41,818 nt of DNA from Oscillospiraceae bacterium (GTDB taxonomy: Bacteria; Bacillota; Clostridia; Oscillospirales; Oscillospiraceae), in contig JAGPMA010000016.1 in assembly GCA_018053145.1 (NCBI GenBank), positions 1-41,818 on the forward strand. Direction: 5' to 3'. A model generated the notes under the pieces. The model searched no databases and was not told where the DNA came from. It worked only from the letters and a program-made list of their open reading frames with translations. This document shows positions 1 through 8,482 of this stretch, piece by piece; position 1 is the stretch's first letter, and every line of letters begins with the position of its first letter. The position numbers were made by a program, and so were the translations under genes.

Positions 1-11
1 AGAGATTTCAT
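1..11 (-). CDS. Possible start of a gene running off the left edge
   Basis: On the minus strand an ATG lies at 11-9, preceded by AAAGGAGGAG (30-21) with about 11 bases between the GGAGG core and the ATG. Only three codons and part of a fourth (Met-Lys-Ser) are in the window, so the product cannot be named. The call rests on the strong ribosome binding site, the structured leader before it and a promoter at 161-189. The ATG could be chance. Confidence 0.4.
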
Positions 12-19
12 ATAATGAA

Positions 20-153
20 ACTCCTCCTTTAAGTAGTACCCCTTGAATAAGGGGCCTGATTTATGTACAACGCTTGATGATCTGGATATCCAAGGCCAAC
101 CATCAAACGGAAGTACCATGACAAGGAACAATGTGTACAAATACACCTTTTAC
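20..153 (-). ncRNA. Structured 5' leader, candidate cis-regulatory RNA
   Basis: Read on the minus strand, this stretch follows a promoter (161-189) and ends at a strong ribosome binding site. It folds convincingly by eye. One 12-bp stem pairs 98-109 with 71-82, extended by GTAC (113-116 with 65-68). A perfect six-pair hairpin, CCCCTT-attc-AAGGGG, lies at 54-39, just before the ribosome binding site. A weaker GTGTA/TACAC hairpin lies near the 5' end. Placement suggests a riboswitch or a ribosomal-protein-type leader controlling the gene beyond position 1. I do not recognise the family. The plus strand also folds into a long imperfect hairpin reminiscent of 6S RNA, so the strand is not fully settled. 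Confidence 0.45.
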
Positions 154-160
154 AGTCGTT

Positions 161-189
161 ATGTTAACACAAGTTTAAAAGGGGGTCAA
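161..189 (-). promoter_or_regulatory. Sigma-A-type promoter for the left-edge leader
   Basis: On the minus strand a -35 TTGACC (189-184) and a -10 TAACAT (166-161) are 17 bases apart. Transcription would begin near 153 and produce the structured leader. Confidence 0.45.
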
Positions 190-480
190 TAATTCTGGGC
201 GCGATGTCACATAACTGTAACATAATACAGTTCGACTTGTAAGAGGTCTTGTCAGCCCGGCAAACAATAGCTGTTACTATTATATAATGTGTAAACAGAC
301 TTTTCGGGAAAAGCTTTTAAAGTAATTCTGGAAATGACTTACATAGAAATATGTAGAAGACTGAGCCTTTTTTGACAACAAATATTCCGCTAAACACCGT
401 CATTAGTCTTAAAACTCAGGCGTGACGATTGCTCATATTTACAAAAAGTAAAACCTGCAAATCATTGAAAACACAAGAAC
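190..480. other. Intergenic region, no gene recognised
   Basis: This stretch between the left-edge promoter and the tRNA terminator is AT-rich and holds no convincing open reading frame. TATAAT-like strings occur (for example near 282-290), but I found no well-spaced -35 partner. Confidence 0.6.
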
Positions 481-523
481 ACCAAAAAAGTCCGAATCTT
501 TTAAAGATTCGGACTTTTTTGGT
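481..523 (-). terminator. Rho-independent terminator, bidirectional, after tRNA-Arg
   Basis: A near-perfect inverted repeat has 19-bp arms (481-499 and 505-523) with the core GTCCGAATC/GATTCGGAC and A6/T6 tracts on either side. It works in both directions on paper. It lies just downstream of the minus-strand tRNA. Confidence 0.85.
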
Positions 524-552
524 GCGCTAAAAAACACAGGGGTTTGTTGCTT

Positions 553-629
553 TGGTACGCCCTGAGGGATTCGAACCCCCGACCTTCTGGTCCGTAGCCA
601 GACGCTCTATCCAGCTGAGCTAAGGGCGC
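553..629 (-). tRNA. tRNA-Arg (anticodon ACG)
   Basis: The minus strand gives a full cloverleaf. The acceptor stem pairs GCGCCCT with AGGGCGT, starting with a G-U pair. The D arm is GCTC...GAGC. The anticodon stem is TCTGG/CCAGA around the loop CTACGGA, so the anticodon is ACG (reads CGN arginine codons, with A34 normally edited to inosine). The T loop is TTCGAAT. The discriminator A (556) and the CCA end (555-553) are encoded. A promoter lies upstream (651-679) and a terminator downstream (481-523), so it appears to be a single-gene unit. Confidence 0.97.
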
Positions 630-650
630 ATACACGCGCAGCGCTTGAGT

Positions 651-679
651 ATAATACCACAAGCCCCAACGAAATGCAA
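651..679 (-). promoter_or_regulatory. Promoter of tRNA-Arg
   Basis: On the minus strand TTGCAT (679-674) and TATTAT (656-651) are exactly 17 bases apart. The -10 lies about 22 bases before the mature tRNA 5' end. Confidence 0.6.
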
Positions 680-728
680 GCCCTTTTCTGAAAAAACGAA
701 GGTTTTACTCAGCTGTGTATGATTGCTA

Positions 729-905
729 CTACATGTTGAGAGCGCTGCCAATATTCTCCACAATATCTCCGACGGTTCTGAGAGTTTTGCCCATTTTGCT
801 CTTCTGCCTGTAGCTTTTTCTGTTGACAGTGGAGACTGTCATGCCTATAGCTGACCCTACGACCATTCCGATTCCGACACCTTTTGCAAAGTTTCTTGCA
901 TTCAT
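729..905 (-). CDS. 58-aa hypothetical protein with a glycine-rich hydrophobic segment
   Basis: I chose the ATG at 905 because GGGAGG lies directly before it with good spacing; the open frame continues upstream to 1070 without a comparable site. The product is a small basic protein. Its N-terminal third is a Gly/Ala-rich hydrophobic stretch (about residues 8-25, with GIGMVVGSAIG), which could be one membrane-inserting helix with small-residue packing motifs. Lys/Arg-rich sequence and a hydrophobic C-terminus follow. This resembles the general layout of YtxH-like small membrane proteins, but I cannot assign a family. It stands alone between the tRNA and the divergent ymdB unit. Confidence 0.6.
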   Translation of the reverse strand: MNARNFAKGVGIGMVVGSAIGMTVSTVNRKSYRQKSKMGKTLRTVGDIVENIGSALNM

Positions 906-1093
906 AATAATACCTCCCGCGCGCTTATGCGCAAAATTAGTTGATTCTTCCCCTGTTGTTAAGCTGCTTATACTCGAAAGCGGATTAACATTGTTGGAGA
1001 AACAAGACAAGGCGCCTCGATTGATAAAACCAAAGCGTTTGCCTTCGTACTGCGAAAATAGTATGTGCAAATTGTAAATTTATATGAATTGGT

Positions 1094-1123
1094 TTGCACA
1101 TGCATGAGAAAATATGTTACAAT
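1094..1123 (+). promoter_or_regulatory. Promoter of the ymdB-aroC-rlmL operon
   Basis: TTGCAC (1094-1099) and TACAAT (1118-1123) are 18 bases apart, about 100 bases before the ymdB start. It is the only good promoter I see before the run of six tightly packed plus-strand genes. Confidence 0.55.
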
Positions 1124-1223
1124 ACAAGTTGTTTGCTATATGCGCATTCTCACAAAGGCGCGGTGCGAAAAAAGCATTATTTGAGCGATAAGCCCTTCCA
1201 ATAAAACCGAAAGGAATTTCGTA

Positions 1224-1997
1224 ATGACAGTTAATATCCTCGCAGTCGGAGATGTCTGCGGTAAAACGGGAATTGATTTTCTGAATAAAAACCTTTCCTC
1301 AATAAAAAAAACTTATAACATCGCATTTACGGTGATAAACGGCGAAAACGCAAATGTCGTTGGTATTACTCCTGCGCAGGCGGAGAACATTTTCTCTGCC
1401 GGTGCGGATGTTATTACACTGGGAAATCACACGTGGACGCGATATGAGATTAAAGAATATTTGGACGCGAACAAGCGTATTCTGAGACCCGCAAATTTTG
1501 CGCTTTGCTGTCCGGGCATGGGTCACGGGGTTTTTAAAACGCCTTTTGGTGACGTTGCGGTTATTAACCTTATGGGGCGATTTACGCTCGATTCAAATAC
1601 GGACAATCCCTTTTTTGTCGCAGACGAAATTTTATCCTCCATTACAACAAAAATTATTCTCGTTGATATGCACGCTGAGGCAACAAGCGAAAAAGCCGCT
1701 ATGGGCTTTTTTCTTGACGGCAGAGTTTCGGCTGTATGGGGAACGCATACTCATGTTCAGACTTCAGACGGCGGAGTTTTGCCAAATGGAAGCGGCTTTA
1801 TAACTGACCTTGGGATGACAGGCCCGGCAATTTCTGTTCTGGGCATTGACCCAAACCAAAGCATCGGCAAGTTTTTGGGCGAGCCACCCAGACGTTACGA
1901 GGCGGCTGAAGGTGCGGGTAAAATGGAAGGCGCAGTGTTTACAATCGATACCGAAACGGGCAAATGCTTAAAAGCGGAAGCGCTTAGGATAATGTGA
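1224..1997 (+). CDS. ymdB: YmdB-family metallophosphoesterase
   Basis: This 257-aa protein matches the YmdB (TIGR00282) family of dinuclear-metal phosphoesterases, whose members hydrolyse 2',3'-cyclic nucleotides and affect RNA turnover and developmental choice in Bacillus. Visible metal-site motifs are GD (Asp10), GEN (Glu41-Asn42), GNH (Asn68-His69), the MHAE segment (His150) and GTHTH (His175, His177). Length is typical for the family. An AAAGGA ribosome binding site precedes the ATG. In many Firmicutes ymdB directly follows rny; here rny is about 9 kb downstream in its own unit, and ymdB instead heads an operon with nuclease-like and aromatic-pathway genes. Confidence 0.9.
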   Translation: MTVNILAVGDVCGKTGIDFLNKNLSSIKKTYNIAFTVINGENANVVGITPAQAENIFSAGADVITLGNHTWTRYEIKEYLDANKRILRPANFALCCPGMGHGVFKTPFGDVAVINLMGRFTLDSNTDNPFFVADEILSSITTKIILVDMHAEATSEKAAMGFFLDGRVSAVWGTHTHVQTSDGGVLPNGSGFITDLGMTGPAISVLGIDPNQSIGKFLGEPPRRYEAAEGAGKMEGAVFTIDTETGKCLKAEALRIM

Positions 1998-2079
1998 TTC
2001 AGCGCAGATGCGCGAAGTTTCACATAGTGTGAGGTTCCGCTGAGATATTTGAGCGTGCGTAAAGCGAAGGGAGCTTACA

Positions 2080-3183
2080 ATGAAAGAAATAAAGCTGCTC
2101 CATGCCGCAGACCTGCATCTGGACTCCGCCTTTGAAGCGCTTTCGCCCGAAGCGGCGGAGAAAAGACGGCAAGGTCAGAGAGAACTTCTGTTCAGTATTG
2201 AAGAAATTGCTGAGAAACGCGGAGTTTCAGCTGTTCTTCTTAGCGGAGATGTTTTTGAAAGTAACAGCATAAGGAGTGAAACACAGCGCGACTTTAACAG
2301 CGCGCTGGGCGCATTGTCATGCCCTGTTTTGATTTCACCCGGCAACCACGACCCGTATTCCGCACGTTCTGTGTGGGAAACGATGCGTCTGCCGGAAAAC
2401 GTATATGTATTTAAAAACGCGGAGTTAGAACCGGTCGAATTTTTAGGAGTTCGGGCACTGTTCTGGGGTGCGGGCTTCCAAAATACCTTCAGCAAACCGC
2501 TTCTGCGCGGGTTCGTGCCGCCCGAAAAGAACATAGAGAAGCCTAACATAATGATAATCCATGGTGATCTCAGCACAGGGGCTGCCGACTATAACCCCAT
2601 CAGCCGCGAAGACCTTATAAAAAGCGGAATGGACTATGTCGCGCTGGGGCATATCCACGCACGCAGTCCGCTTCAAAAAGCGGGCGAAACAGCCTTTGCA
2701 TATCCCGGCTGTACAGAGGGCCGCGGTTATGACGAAACCGGAGAAAAGGGCGTTTTAATTATCACGATTTCGGAAAACGGTGTCAGCTCAGAATTCATAC
2801 CGCTTGGTGGAGTGCGCTACGAGATAATTAATGTAAATATCGGCGGTAAAGATGTGGTTCAGGCTATCGAAAGCACCGTTTCGGGCCTTTCACAGAACGA
2901 TTGCTGCCGTATTATCCTTTCGGGCGAGTGCGGCGAGCTGCCCGATGTAAACTCCTTGAGAAAGGTTTTCGAGGGGCGCTTCCGTGAGCTTCAGCTCAGG
3001 GACGAAACCACGCTAAAGCGTGACGTTTGGACGCAAAAAGGGCAGAATACACTAAGCGGAGTATACCTTGACAGACTATATATAATGTATAATGCCGCAA
3101 GCAACGTAGAGGAACGAGAAAAAATCGAGCTTGCCGCGAGATACGGCTTGTCCGCGATAGAAAACGGAGGCGACTTGATTTGA
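2080..3183 (+). CDS. yhaO: YhaO-like DNA repair exonuclease subunit (calcineurin-type phosphoesterase)
   Basis: This 367-aa protein has the motif series of SbcD/Mre11-type phosphoesterases: DLH (Asp11, His13), GDVFE (Asp57), GNHD (Asn89-His90-Asp91), an HGD at about 161 and GHIH (His191, His193). It is closer to the YhaO branch than to classical SbcD, as shown by the partner gene downstream, which has the YhaN layout. Its last codons overlap the start of that partner, indicating translational coupling. The pair is expected to form a Mre11/Rad50-like complex acting on DNA ends; this follows from family knowledge. Confidence 0.85.
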   Translation: MKEIKLLHAADLHLDSAFEALSPEAAEKRRQGQRELLFSIEEIAEKRGVSAVLLSGDVFESNSIRSETQRDFNSALGALSCPVLISPGNHDPYSARSVWETMRLPENVYVFKNAELEPVEFLGVRALFWGAGFQNTFSKPLLRGFVPPEKNIEKPNIMIIHGDLSTGAADYNPISREDLIKSGMDYVALGHIHARSPLQKAGETAFAYPGCTEGRGYDETGEKGVLIITISENGVSSEFIPLGGVRYEIINVNIGGKDVVQAIESTVSGLSQNDCCRIILSGECGELPDVNSLRKVFEGRFRELQLRDETTLKRDVWTQKGQNTLSGVYLDRLYIMYNAASNVEEREKIELAARYGLSAIENGGDLI

Positions 3184-5120
3184 TTATAAGAAAAATGACA
3201 GCCTCCTTTGGTATGCTTAAAAACGATTCGCTTGAGCTGGGCGAAGGCCTTAACATCGTCTATGCTCCAAACGAGAGTGGAAAGTCTACATGGTGCGGAT
3301 TTATTAAGGCTATGCTTTTCGGAATTGAAAGTAATGCCCGCGAAAAGGGCGGGGTTAAGCCGGATAAGGTAAGATTTGCGCCTTGGAGCGGAGCTCCAAT
3401 GGCTGGCTCAATGGATATTGAACATGAGGGTAAACTTCTCACGCTTTCCCGCCAGGGAAAAGAAAGCACACCTATGCGTGACTTTTCGGCGAGCTTTACG
3501 GGTACTTCAAATGCTGTAAGGAGTATCGACCAAATGGCTGTAGGTGAAACATTGTTGGGAGTTTCCAAGGATGTTTTTGAGCGAACCGCATTTATCGGAC
3601 AGGGGAAAATGACCGTCGGCGGAAGCCCCGAACTTGAAAAACGCGTTTCGGCAATTGTTCAGACTGGCGAGGAAAAGTCCTCTGTATCGGAAGCGGAGGA
3701 GCGCCTGAAGGCTGCAATCCGGAAACGCCGCTACAACAAGAGCGGACGGCTTTCGGACATAGAGAGGGAAATTCAGGAGATACGCGATAACCTTTCCGAA
3801 AACGCACGAGAGTCGCAAAAGGGCGAGGAGCTTAAGAAAGCAAAAAGAGAAGCACTCAAGCGAAGAGACGATTTGTATGACAAGGTTGCCGACGTCCGTA
3901 AAATAACCAGACGCGAAACACTCGACAAGCTCTCGAGCTCGCGTAATATGGTGAAAAAGCAGGAAACGGAATACGCCGAAGTCGGACAGAAGCTGGATAT
4001 CGTTTTTAGAAGGCTTGACACGGGCGTTTTTGGCAGAGAAGAGCCAAGTAAATGCAAGCAAAAATTCACCATTGATAAAAAGAAACTTGACTGCATTGAA
4101 AAAGACGCAAAGCACCATGGGTCGGTTGCGCTGAATTTGGTAATATTATTTGTTATACTATTAATCGGAGTTGCCGCAGCTTTTTTGACATATTATATTC
4201 CGGCCTCGGTCTTGGGTGGGGTTGCCATTATTCAAGCGGTAAGGGTGTTCTTAATCGAAAGAACACATAAAAGGTCGGAAGACGAAAAAAGAGCTGTTCT
4301 CGGAGAATACAGATGCCTGACTGTCGAGGGCATGGAGCAGGTACTCTCAGAGCACATCAGACTGTTTGAGGAATGTGCGGGGCTAATTAAAGAACGCCAG
4401 GAAACCGAAGGAAAACTTAAGAAAGCAAACGGAATTCGCACGGAGCTTGAGGCCGCACTGTTAAAGGACCTTGATTTTACCGAGGGCGGAAGTGAGGCAG
4501 CGCAGTTTACAAAGCTGCTTGAAGACGCTGAAAACGCATTGCGCACTGTCCGTGAGGAGAGCGCAGCCTGGGAAGGCCGTCAGAGCGCCCTAAAGGACCC
4601 CGAGGAGCAGAAAGCAAAGCTTGCGGAGCTATTGGCTGAGCAGGAGAAGCTGACAAAGGAGTATAATGCGCTTGTGTTGGCGCTAGATACATTAAAGGAC
4701 GCGGGAGAGGAAATCTCCCATCGAATAACTCCGCGGCTTAGCACGAGGACGGCGGAAATTTTTTCAAAGCTTACAGCCGCCCGTTATGACTCTATCCTTC
4801 TTGACAGAGAGCTGAAAGCGGCGGTACGGCCGGAAGGAGATTCCATTCCCAGAGACACGGCGCTTTTGAGCACCGGTACGGTTGACCAGCTTTATCTGGC
4901 TGTCAGACTGGCAATCTGCGAGCTTGCGCTCCCGACGGATAAAGCGTGTCCCATAATCTTGGATGATGCGCTGGTGAATTTTGATGATGAGCGTTGCGAG
5001 AAAGCGCTTAAGCTTTTACGCGAATTGTCAAGCGACCGTCAAATAGTGCTTTTCACCTGTCACAGACGTGAGGCGGAGCTAATGAAGAGCGCTTCCAATG
5101 TGCGTGTAATTGAAATGTAG
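3180..5120 (+). CDS. yhaN: YhaN-like SMC/Rad50-type ATPase with a central membrane segment
   Basis: The 646-aa product has a Walker A (APNESGKST, about residues 29-37), a long charged coiled-coil region, a central pair of hydrophobic segments (about residues 318-360), more coiled coil, and a C-terminal ATPase half with the signature LSTGTVDQ and Walker B IILDDAL. The central hydrophobic hairpin is characteristic of YhaN and absent from SbcC, suggesting the complex is tethered to the membrane. The start is a TTG whose bases overlap the TGA stop of the upstream gene (TTGA); GGAGG lies about nine bases before it. An alternative ATG six codons in would cut the first beta strand. Confidence 0.85.
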   Translation: MIIRKMTASFGMLKNDSLELGEGLNIVYAPNESGKSTWCGFIKAMLFGIESNAREKGGVKPDKVRFAPWSGAPMAGSMDIEHEGKLLTLSRQGKESTPMRDFSASFTGTSNAVRSIDQMAVGETLLGVSKDVFERTAFIGQGKMTVGGSPELEKRVSAIVQTGEEKSSVSEAEERLKAAIRKRRYNKSGRLSDIEREIQEIRDNLSENARESQKGEELKKAKREALKRRDDLYDKVADVRKITRRETLDKLSSSRNMVKKQETEYAEVGQKLDIVFRRLDTGVFGREEPSKCKQKFTIDKKKLDCIEKDAKHHGSVALNLVILFVILLIGVAAAFLTYYIPASVLGGVAIIQAVRVFLIERTHKRSEDEKRAVLGEYRCLTVEGMEQVLSEHIRLFEECAGLIKERQETEGKLKKANGIRTELEAALLKDLDFTEGGSEAAQFTKLLEDAENALRTVREESAAWEGRQSALKDPEEQKAKLAELLAEQEKLTKEYNALVLALDTLKDAGEEISHRITPRLSTRTAEIFSKLTAARYDSILLDRELKAAVRPEGDSIPRDTALLSTGTVDQLYLAVRLAICELALPTDKACPIILDDALVNFDDERCEKALKLLRELSSDRQIVLFTCHRREAELMKSASNVRVIEM

Positions 5121-5153
5121 TCGTTTCAAATAAAAACAGCGAAAGGAAGCCGA

Positions 5154-6161
5154 ATGAATACATTTGGAGAAAACTTAAAGTTAACCATATTCGGCGAATC
5201 ACACGGCGAGGCTATTGGAATGGTGTTGGACGGGTTTCCGGCGGGCGAGAGTATCGACCTTGACGGTATTAAGGCTGAGCTTGAACGTAGAGCACCGGGA
5301 ACGTCGGAACTTAGTACACCTAGAGTTGAGGCTGATGAGCCGGTCTTTCTAAGCGGCTTGTTCAACGGTAAAAGCACAGGTGCACCACTTTGTGCGATAA
5401 TTAAAAACACGAATACTAAGTCAACGGATTACCATCCGGAAAAGCCGCGACCAGGACACGCAGATCTGACAGCTCAGATTAAGTACAACGGTTTTTCTGA
5501 TTTTCGAGGGGGCGGACCCTTTAGCGGAAGACTGACGGCTGCAATGGTAATTGCAGGCGCAATATGTAAGCAGGCACTGGAGAAAAAGAACATTTCCACC
5601 CAAGCTTATATTGTCCGTGTCGGCACAGCCGAAAGAACAAAGCCCGACTTTGATTTTGAAATGCGTAAGGAAATACTGGACGCTCGTGCGAGCGGCGACA
5701 GCATCGGAGGAGTTATCGAGTGTACTGTATCGGGGCTTTCTGCCGGCTTGGGCGGGCTTATGTTTGGCGGAATGGAAAGCAGAGTGGCTTCGGCACTGTT
5801 TGCGATTCCGGGCGTTAAGGGTGTTGAATTCGGTTTGGGTTTTGATATTGCAAAATTACGAGGTTCGGAAGCAAATGACCCGATTAGGCTGGAGGACGGC
5901 AGAATTTTTACCGAAACAAACAATTCGGGCGGAATTAACGGCGGCATTACTAATGGCATGCCCCTTGTCGTGCGCTGTGCCTTTCGGCCAACACCGTCTA
6001 TCAGCCGCGAACAGAAAACTGTTGACCTATTAAAACAGGAGAATACGACTTTACGCGTTGTCGGAAGGCATGATCCGTGTATTGTTCCACGAGCCGTACC
6101 TGTTGTGGAGAGCATGGTGGCATTCTGTTTAATGGACGCATTTTGTTCTGAACAGGAATAA
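5154..6161 (+). CDS. aroC: Chorismate synthase
   Basis: The 335-aa product catalyses the last common step of aromatic amino-acid synthesis, converting EPSP to chorismate using reduced FMN. Family signatures are clear: FGESHG near the N-terminus with the catalytic His17, RPGHADL, the SDFRGGGPFSGR loop, and a C-terminal GRHDPC segment. It is slightly shorter than the E. coli enzyme. AAAGGA lies before the ATG. No other shikimate gene is in the window, so here aroC is separated from its pathway and sits between yhaN and a membrane protein gene. Confidence 0.95.
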   Translation: MNTFGENLKLTIFGESHGEAIGMVLDGFPAGESIDLDGIKAELERRAPGTSELSTPRVEADEPVFLSGLFNGKSTGAPLCAIIKNTNTKSTDYHPEKPRPGHADLTAQIKYNGFSDFRGGGPFSGRLTAAMVIAGAICKQALEKKNISTQAYIVRVGTAERTKPDFDFEMRKEILDARASGDSIGGVIECTVSGLSAGLGGLMFGGMESRVASALFAIPGVKGVEFGLGFDIAKLRGSEANDPIRLEDGRIFTETNNSGGINGGITNGMPLVVRCAFRPTPSISREQKTVDLLKQENTTLRVVGRHDPCIVPRAVPVVESMVAFCLMDAFCSEQE

Positions 6162-6214
6162 GCGTCCGTTAATAGAACACTTTACATACTACTTGACAAT
6201 TAATAATCGATGAT

Positions 6215-6237
6215 AAAAAAAACACGGCCGAGCCGTG
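6215..6237 (-). terminator. Antisense-oriented intrinsic terminator downstream of aroC
   Basis: CACGGC-cga-GCCGTG (6223-6237) is a perfect hairpin next to eight A residues (6215-6222). It is therefore a good terminator only on the minus strand, where no gene is annotated. On the plus strand it would be a plain hairpin in the leader of the next gene. It would lie inside coding sequence if the next gene began at the upstream ATG at 6210. Confidence 0.5.
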
Positions 6238-6254
6238 AGAAAAGAGAGCAGACA

Positions 6255-7361
6255 ATGGACGAAAAAGAAAAAGAAGTTTTAAAAGAAGAATCAGGCGATA
6301 GTATTTCGGCGGAAGCAGCTGTTGAAGTCGTTGAAGCAACCGAAGAGAAAGCTGAAGTAAGTGACGAAAGTTGTGCTAAAATTAATGAAGAAAGCTCAAG
6401 CGAAGAGGCTTCTAAAGCTGTCGCCGGAGCGGCTGAAGCCAAGAAAAAGCTGCACAAAGCACTTGTTAGAGTCGGAGTCGCTTTCTTGGCGGCGCTGCTT
6501 CTCCTCGCCGTGACAAAGCTTTCTGTCGTTGACCTGATTAAGGGCGCAAAAGAATCCGATTCCGTTCAGGATGAGGAAGTCGGCACCTTTGTAAAACGCG
6601 ATGTTTTTGCAATTCTCGGTTTTTTCGATGCGGAAGCAGCAGCAGATTCTGAAACCACTGCCACTGATGCAACAACAGATTCATCAACCACCGAGAGCCT
6701 TACTCCCGCGGACTCAACTTCTGGCGAATACGCTCTTGTTCCTATGGGCGGCAAGTTTGTAACGGTTCACTTTACAAAGCGCTATCTTGATTCTGCCTAT
6801 GCAATTGAAGCGCAAACCTACAGCTACATTAACGGAAGCGCCAGTGCGCTTGACAGTTATGTTCCGATAGAAGGCACGACAAAAACGATTTCAGAGGACT
6901 TGTCCACGCAGATGTATGACTGGTTTGCACTTAATAAGGATTGGATGGTTCAGGCAGGGGTTATCTCCGACTCGGACGATAATGCAACCTACCTGTCCGA
7001 TGTGATTTTGGAGGTTGACACCGTTAAGGGCTTGAGCGAGGCTCTCGTATATGCGCTGACAGGGCTTGCAGCGGCTTTAGTGCTCTATATGATTGTCGAG
7101 CTGATACTCATGGCAACAGGCTTTTATCTTAACGGACCGAAAAAGAAAAAGGCCGAGTCAGACAGCGCGGAAGACACAGCTGGCAAAGACGAAGAAACTT
7201 CCGCTATCGATGAAACTACAGCCACTGAAGAAACCTCGGCTAATGAAGATGAACTGCTTCCCGAAGCTGATATTAAGGACGAAAAAACCCAGGAGACAAC
7301 AGAAACCGGCGAGGTTTCAGAAGAAGAAACGGTAAAATCCGAAATTCAAGAGGATAAGTAA
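6255..7361 (+). CDS. Acidic hypothetical protein with two membrane segments
   Basis: Unrecognised protein, 368 aa from the ATG at 6255. The frame is open from an ATG at 6210, but that one has no ribosome binding site and a hairpin lies between them. The layout is a Glu-rich N-terminus, a first membrane helix (about residues 60-80), a soluble stretch of about 170 residues starting with a Ser/Thr/Ala-rich acidic linker, a second helix (about residues 272-296) and a very acidic Glu/Thr-rich tail. If both termini are cytoplasmic, the middle domain is outside. The stop overlaps the next start by one base, so it is coupled to the rRNA methyltransferase gene. Function unknown. Confidence 0.7.
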   Translation: MDEKEKEVLKEESGDSISAEAAVEVVEATEEKAEVSDESCAKINEESSSEEASKAVAGAAEAKKKLHKALVRVGVAFLAALLLLAVTKLSVVDLIKGAKESDSVQDEEVGTFVKRDVFAILGFFDAEAAADSETTATDATTDSSTTESLTPADSTSGEYALVPMGGKFVTVHFTKRYLDSAYAIEAQTYSYINGSASALDSYVPIEGTTKTISEDLSTQMYDWFALNKDWMVQAGVISDSDDNATYLSDVILEVDTVKGLSEALVYALTGLAAALVLYMIVELILMATGFYLNGPKKKKAESDSAEDTAGKDEETSAIDETTATEETSANEDELLPEADIKDEKTQETTETGEVSEEETVKSEIQEDK

Positions 7362-8482
7362 TGAAGCTAACTTTATGCGCGCCCTGTCACTTCGGACTTG
7401 AAGGGATTGTGGCGGACGAAATGAGGCGTTTGGGGCTTTCGAATGTTCGCGCCGAAAACGGGAGAGTCCGCTTTGACGGAACGGAAGCCGATTTGGCTAA
7501 GGCGAGCGTCAATTTGCGCTGCGCAGAAAGGCTTTTGGTCGAGGTTGGAAGCTTTGAAGCAGCTACCTTTGATCAGCTTTTCGAGGGAGTGAAGGCTTTA
7601 CCCTTCGAGGATTTTATTCCGAAAAATGGAAGATTTCCCGTAAAAGGCTACAGCCTCACCTCAAAGCTGTTCTCAATTTCGGACTGTCAAAGCATAATCA
7701 AAAAAGCTGTCGTCACAAGACTCTCGCAGAAATACGGTCTTGAGTGGTTTCCTGAGGACGGAGAAACCATACAAATCCAGTTTGCGATTATGAACGACAT
7801 TGCAACAATTTATCTCGACACCAGCGGTGAAGGTCTTCATAAGCGCGGCTATCGACCCGCTCATGTTGCAGCACCTTTGAGCGAAACGCTTGCCGCGGCA
7901 ATGGTTATCCTTTCGCGTTATCGCGGCAGAGACGATTTCTACGACCCCTTCTGCGGCAGCGGAACGCTTGCTATTGAAGCGGCACTTATAGCAAAAAATC
8001 GTGCGCCTGGTCTTAACCGCAAATTCGCGGCGGAGGAATGGACTTGCTTTGACCGAAAGACTTGGCGTGACGCGCGAGAGGAAGCACCTACACGCGAATT
8101 TAAGGGCGACTATCGCATTTCCGGTTCCGATATCGACCCCGAGGCGGTTGCAATTTCAAAAAAGAATGCGGCACTTGCTGGCGTTGAGGACATTGTAAAC
8201 TTTTCCGTTGCCGATGCCACGAAATTTGACCGTAAAACGGAGCGGGGCGTTATAGTTACAAACCCGCCCTACGGTGAAAGAATTATGGAAAAGCGCGAAG
8301 CAGAGGGGCTTTACAGTGCTTTTGGAAAGGCATATTTTGCCTCGGAAAACTGGAATCTCTATCTTCTTTCGTCGCATACCGAGTTTGAACGTACATTCGG
8401 AAAGAATGCCGATAAAAAGCGTAAGCTCTATAACGGTATGATTAAGTGCGACCTGTATATGTACCTCATATCAAAACAGTAA
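7361..8482 (+). CDS. THUMP-domain rRNA N2-guanine methyltransferase (RlmL/YpsC type)
   Basis: The 373-aa protein has an N-terminal THUMP/ferredoxin-like RNA-binding part (about residues 1-165) and a Rossmann methyltransferase with the SAM-binding motif DPFCGSGT (about residues 194-201) and the catalytic NPPYGE motif (about 300). The NPPY form is typical of enzymes that methylate an exocyclic amino group, here most likely a guanine N2 of 23S rRNA, by analogy with the N-terminal half of E. coli RlmL and with B. subtilis YpsC. It is often annotated as an N6-adenine DNA methylase, which the THUMP domain argues against. The ATG overlaps the stop of the preceding gene. Confidence 0.85.
   Translation: MKLTLCAPCHFGLEGIVADEMRRLGLSNVRAENGRVRFDGTEADLAKASVNLRCAERLLVEVGSFEAATFDQLFEGVKALPFEDFIPKNGRFPVKGYSLTSKLFSISDCQSIIKKAVVTRLSQKYGLEWFPEDGETIQIQFAIMNDIATIYLDTSGEGLHKRGYRPAHVAAPLSETLAAAMVILSRYRGRDDFYDPFCGSGTLAIEAALIAKNRAPGLNRKFAAEEWTCFDRKTWRDAREEAPTREFKGDYRISGSDIDPEAVAISKKNAALAGVEDIVNFSVADATKFDRKTERGVIVTNPPYGERIMEKREAEGLYSAFGKAYFASENWNLYLLSSHTEFERTFGKNADKKRKLYNGMIKCDLYMYLISKQ

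Noticed and set aside
3507-4118. 203-codon minus-strand frame opposite the YhaN-like gene
   Set aside because: Antisense to coiled-coil coding sequence, Phe/Leu-rich as expected from the complement of Lys/Glu codons.
7361-8482. DNA adenine methylase of a restriction system
   Set aside because: The NPPY motif could suggest this, but the THUMP domain and the lack of a restriction gene point to rRNA methylation.
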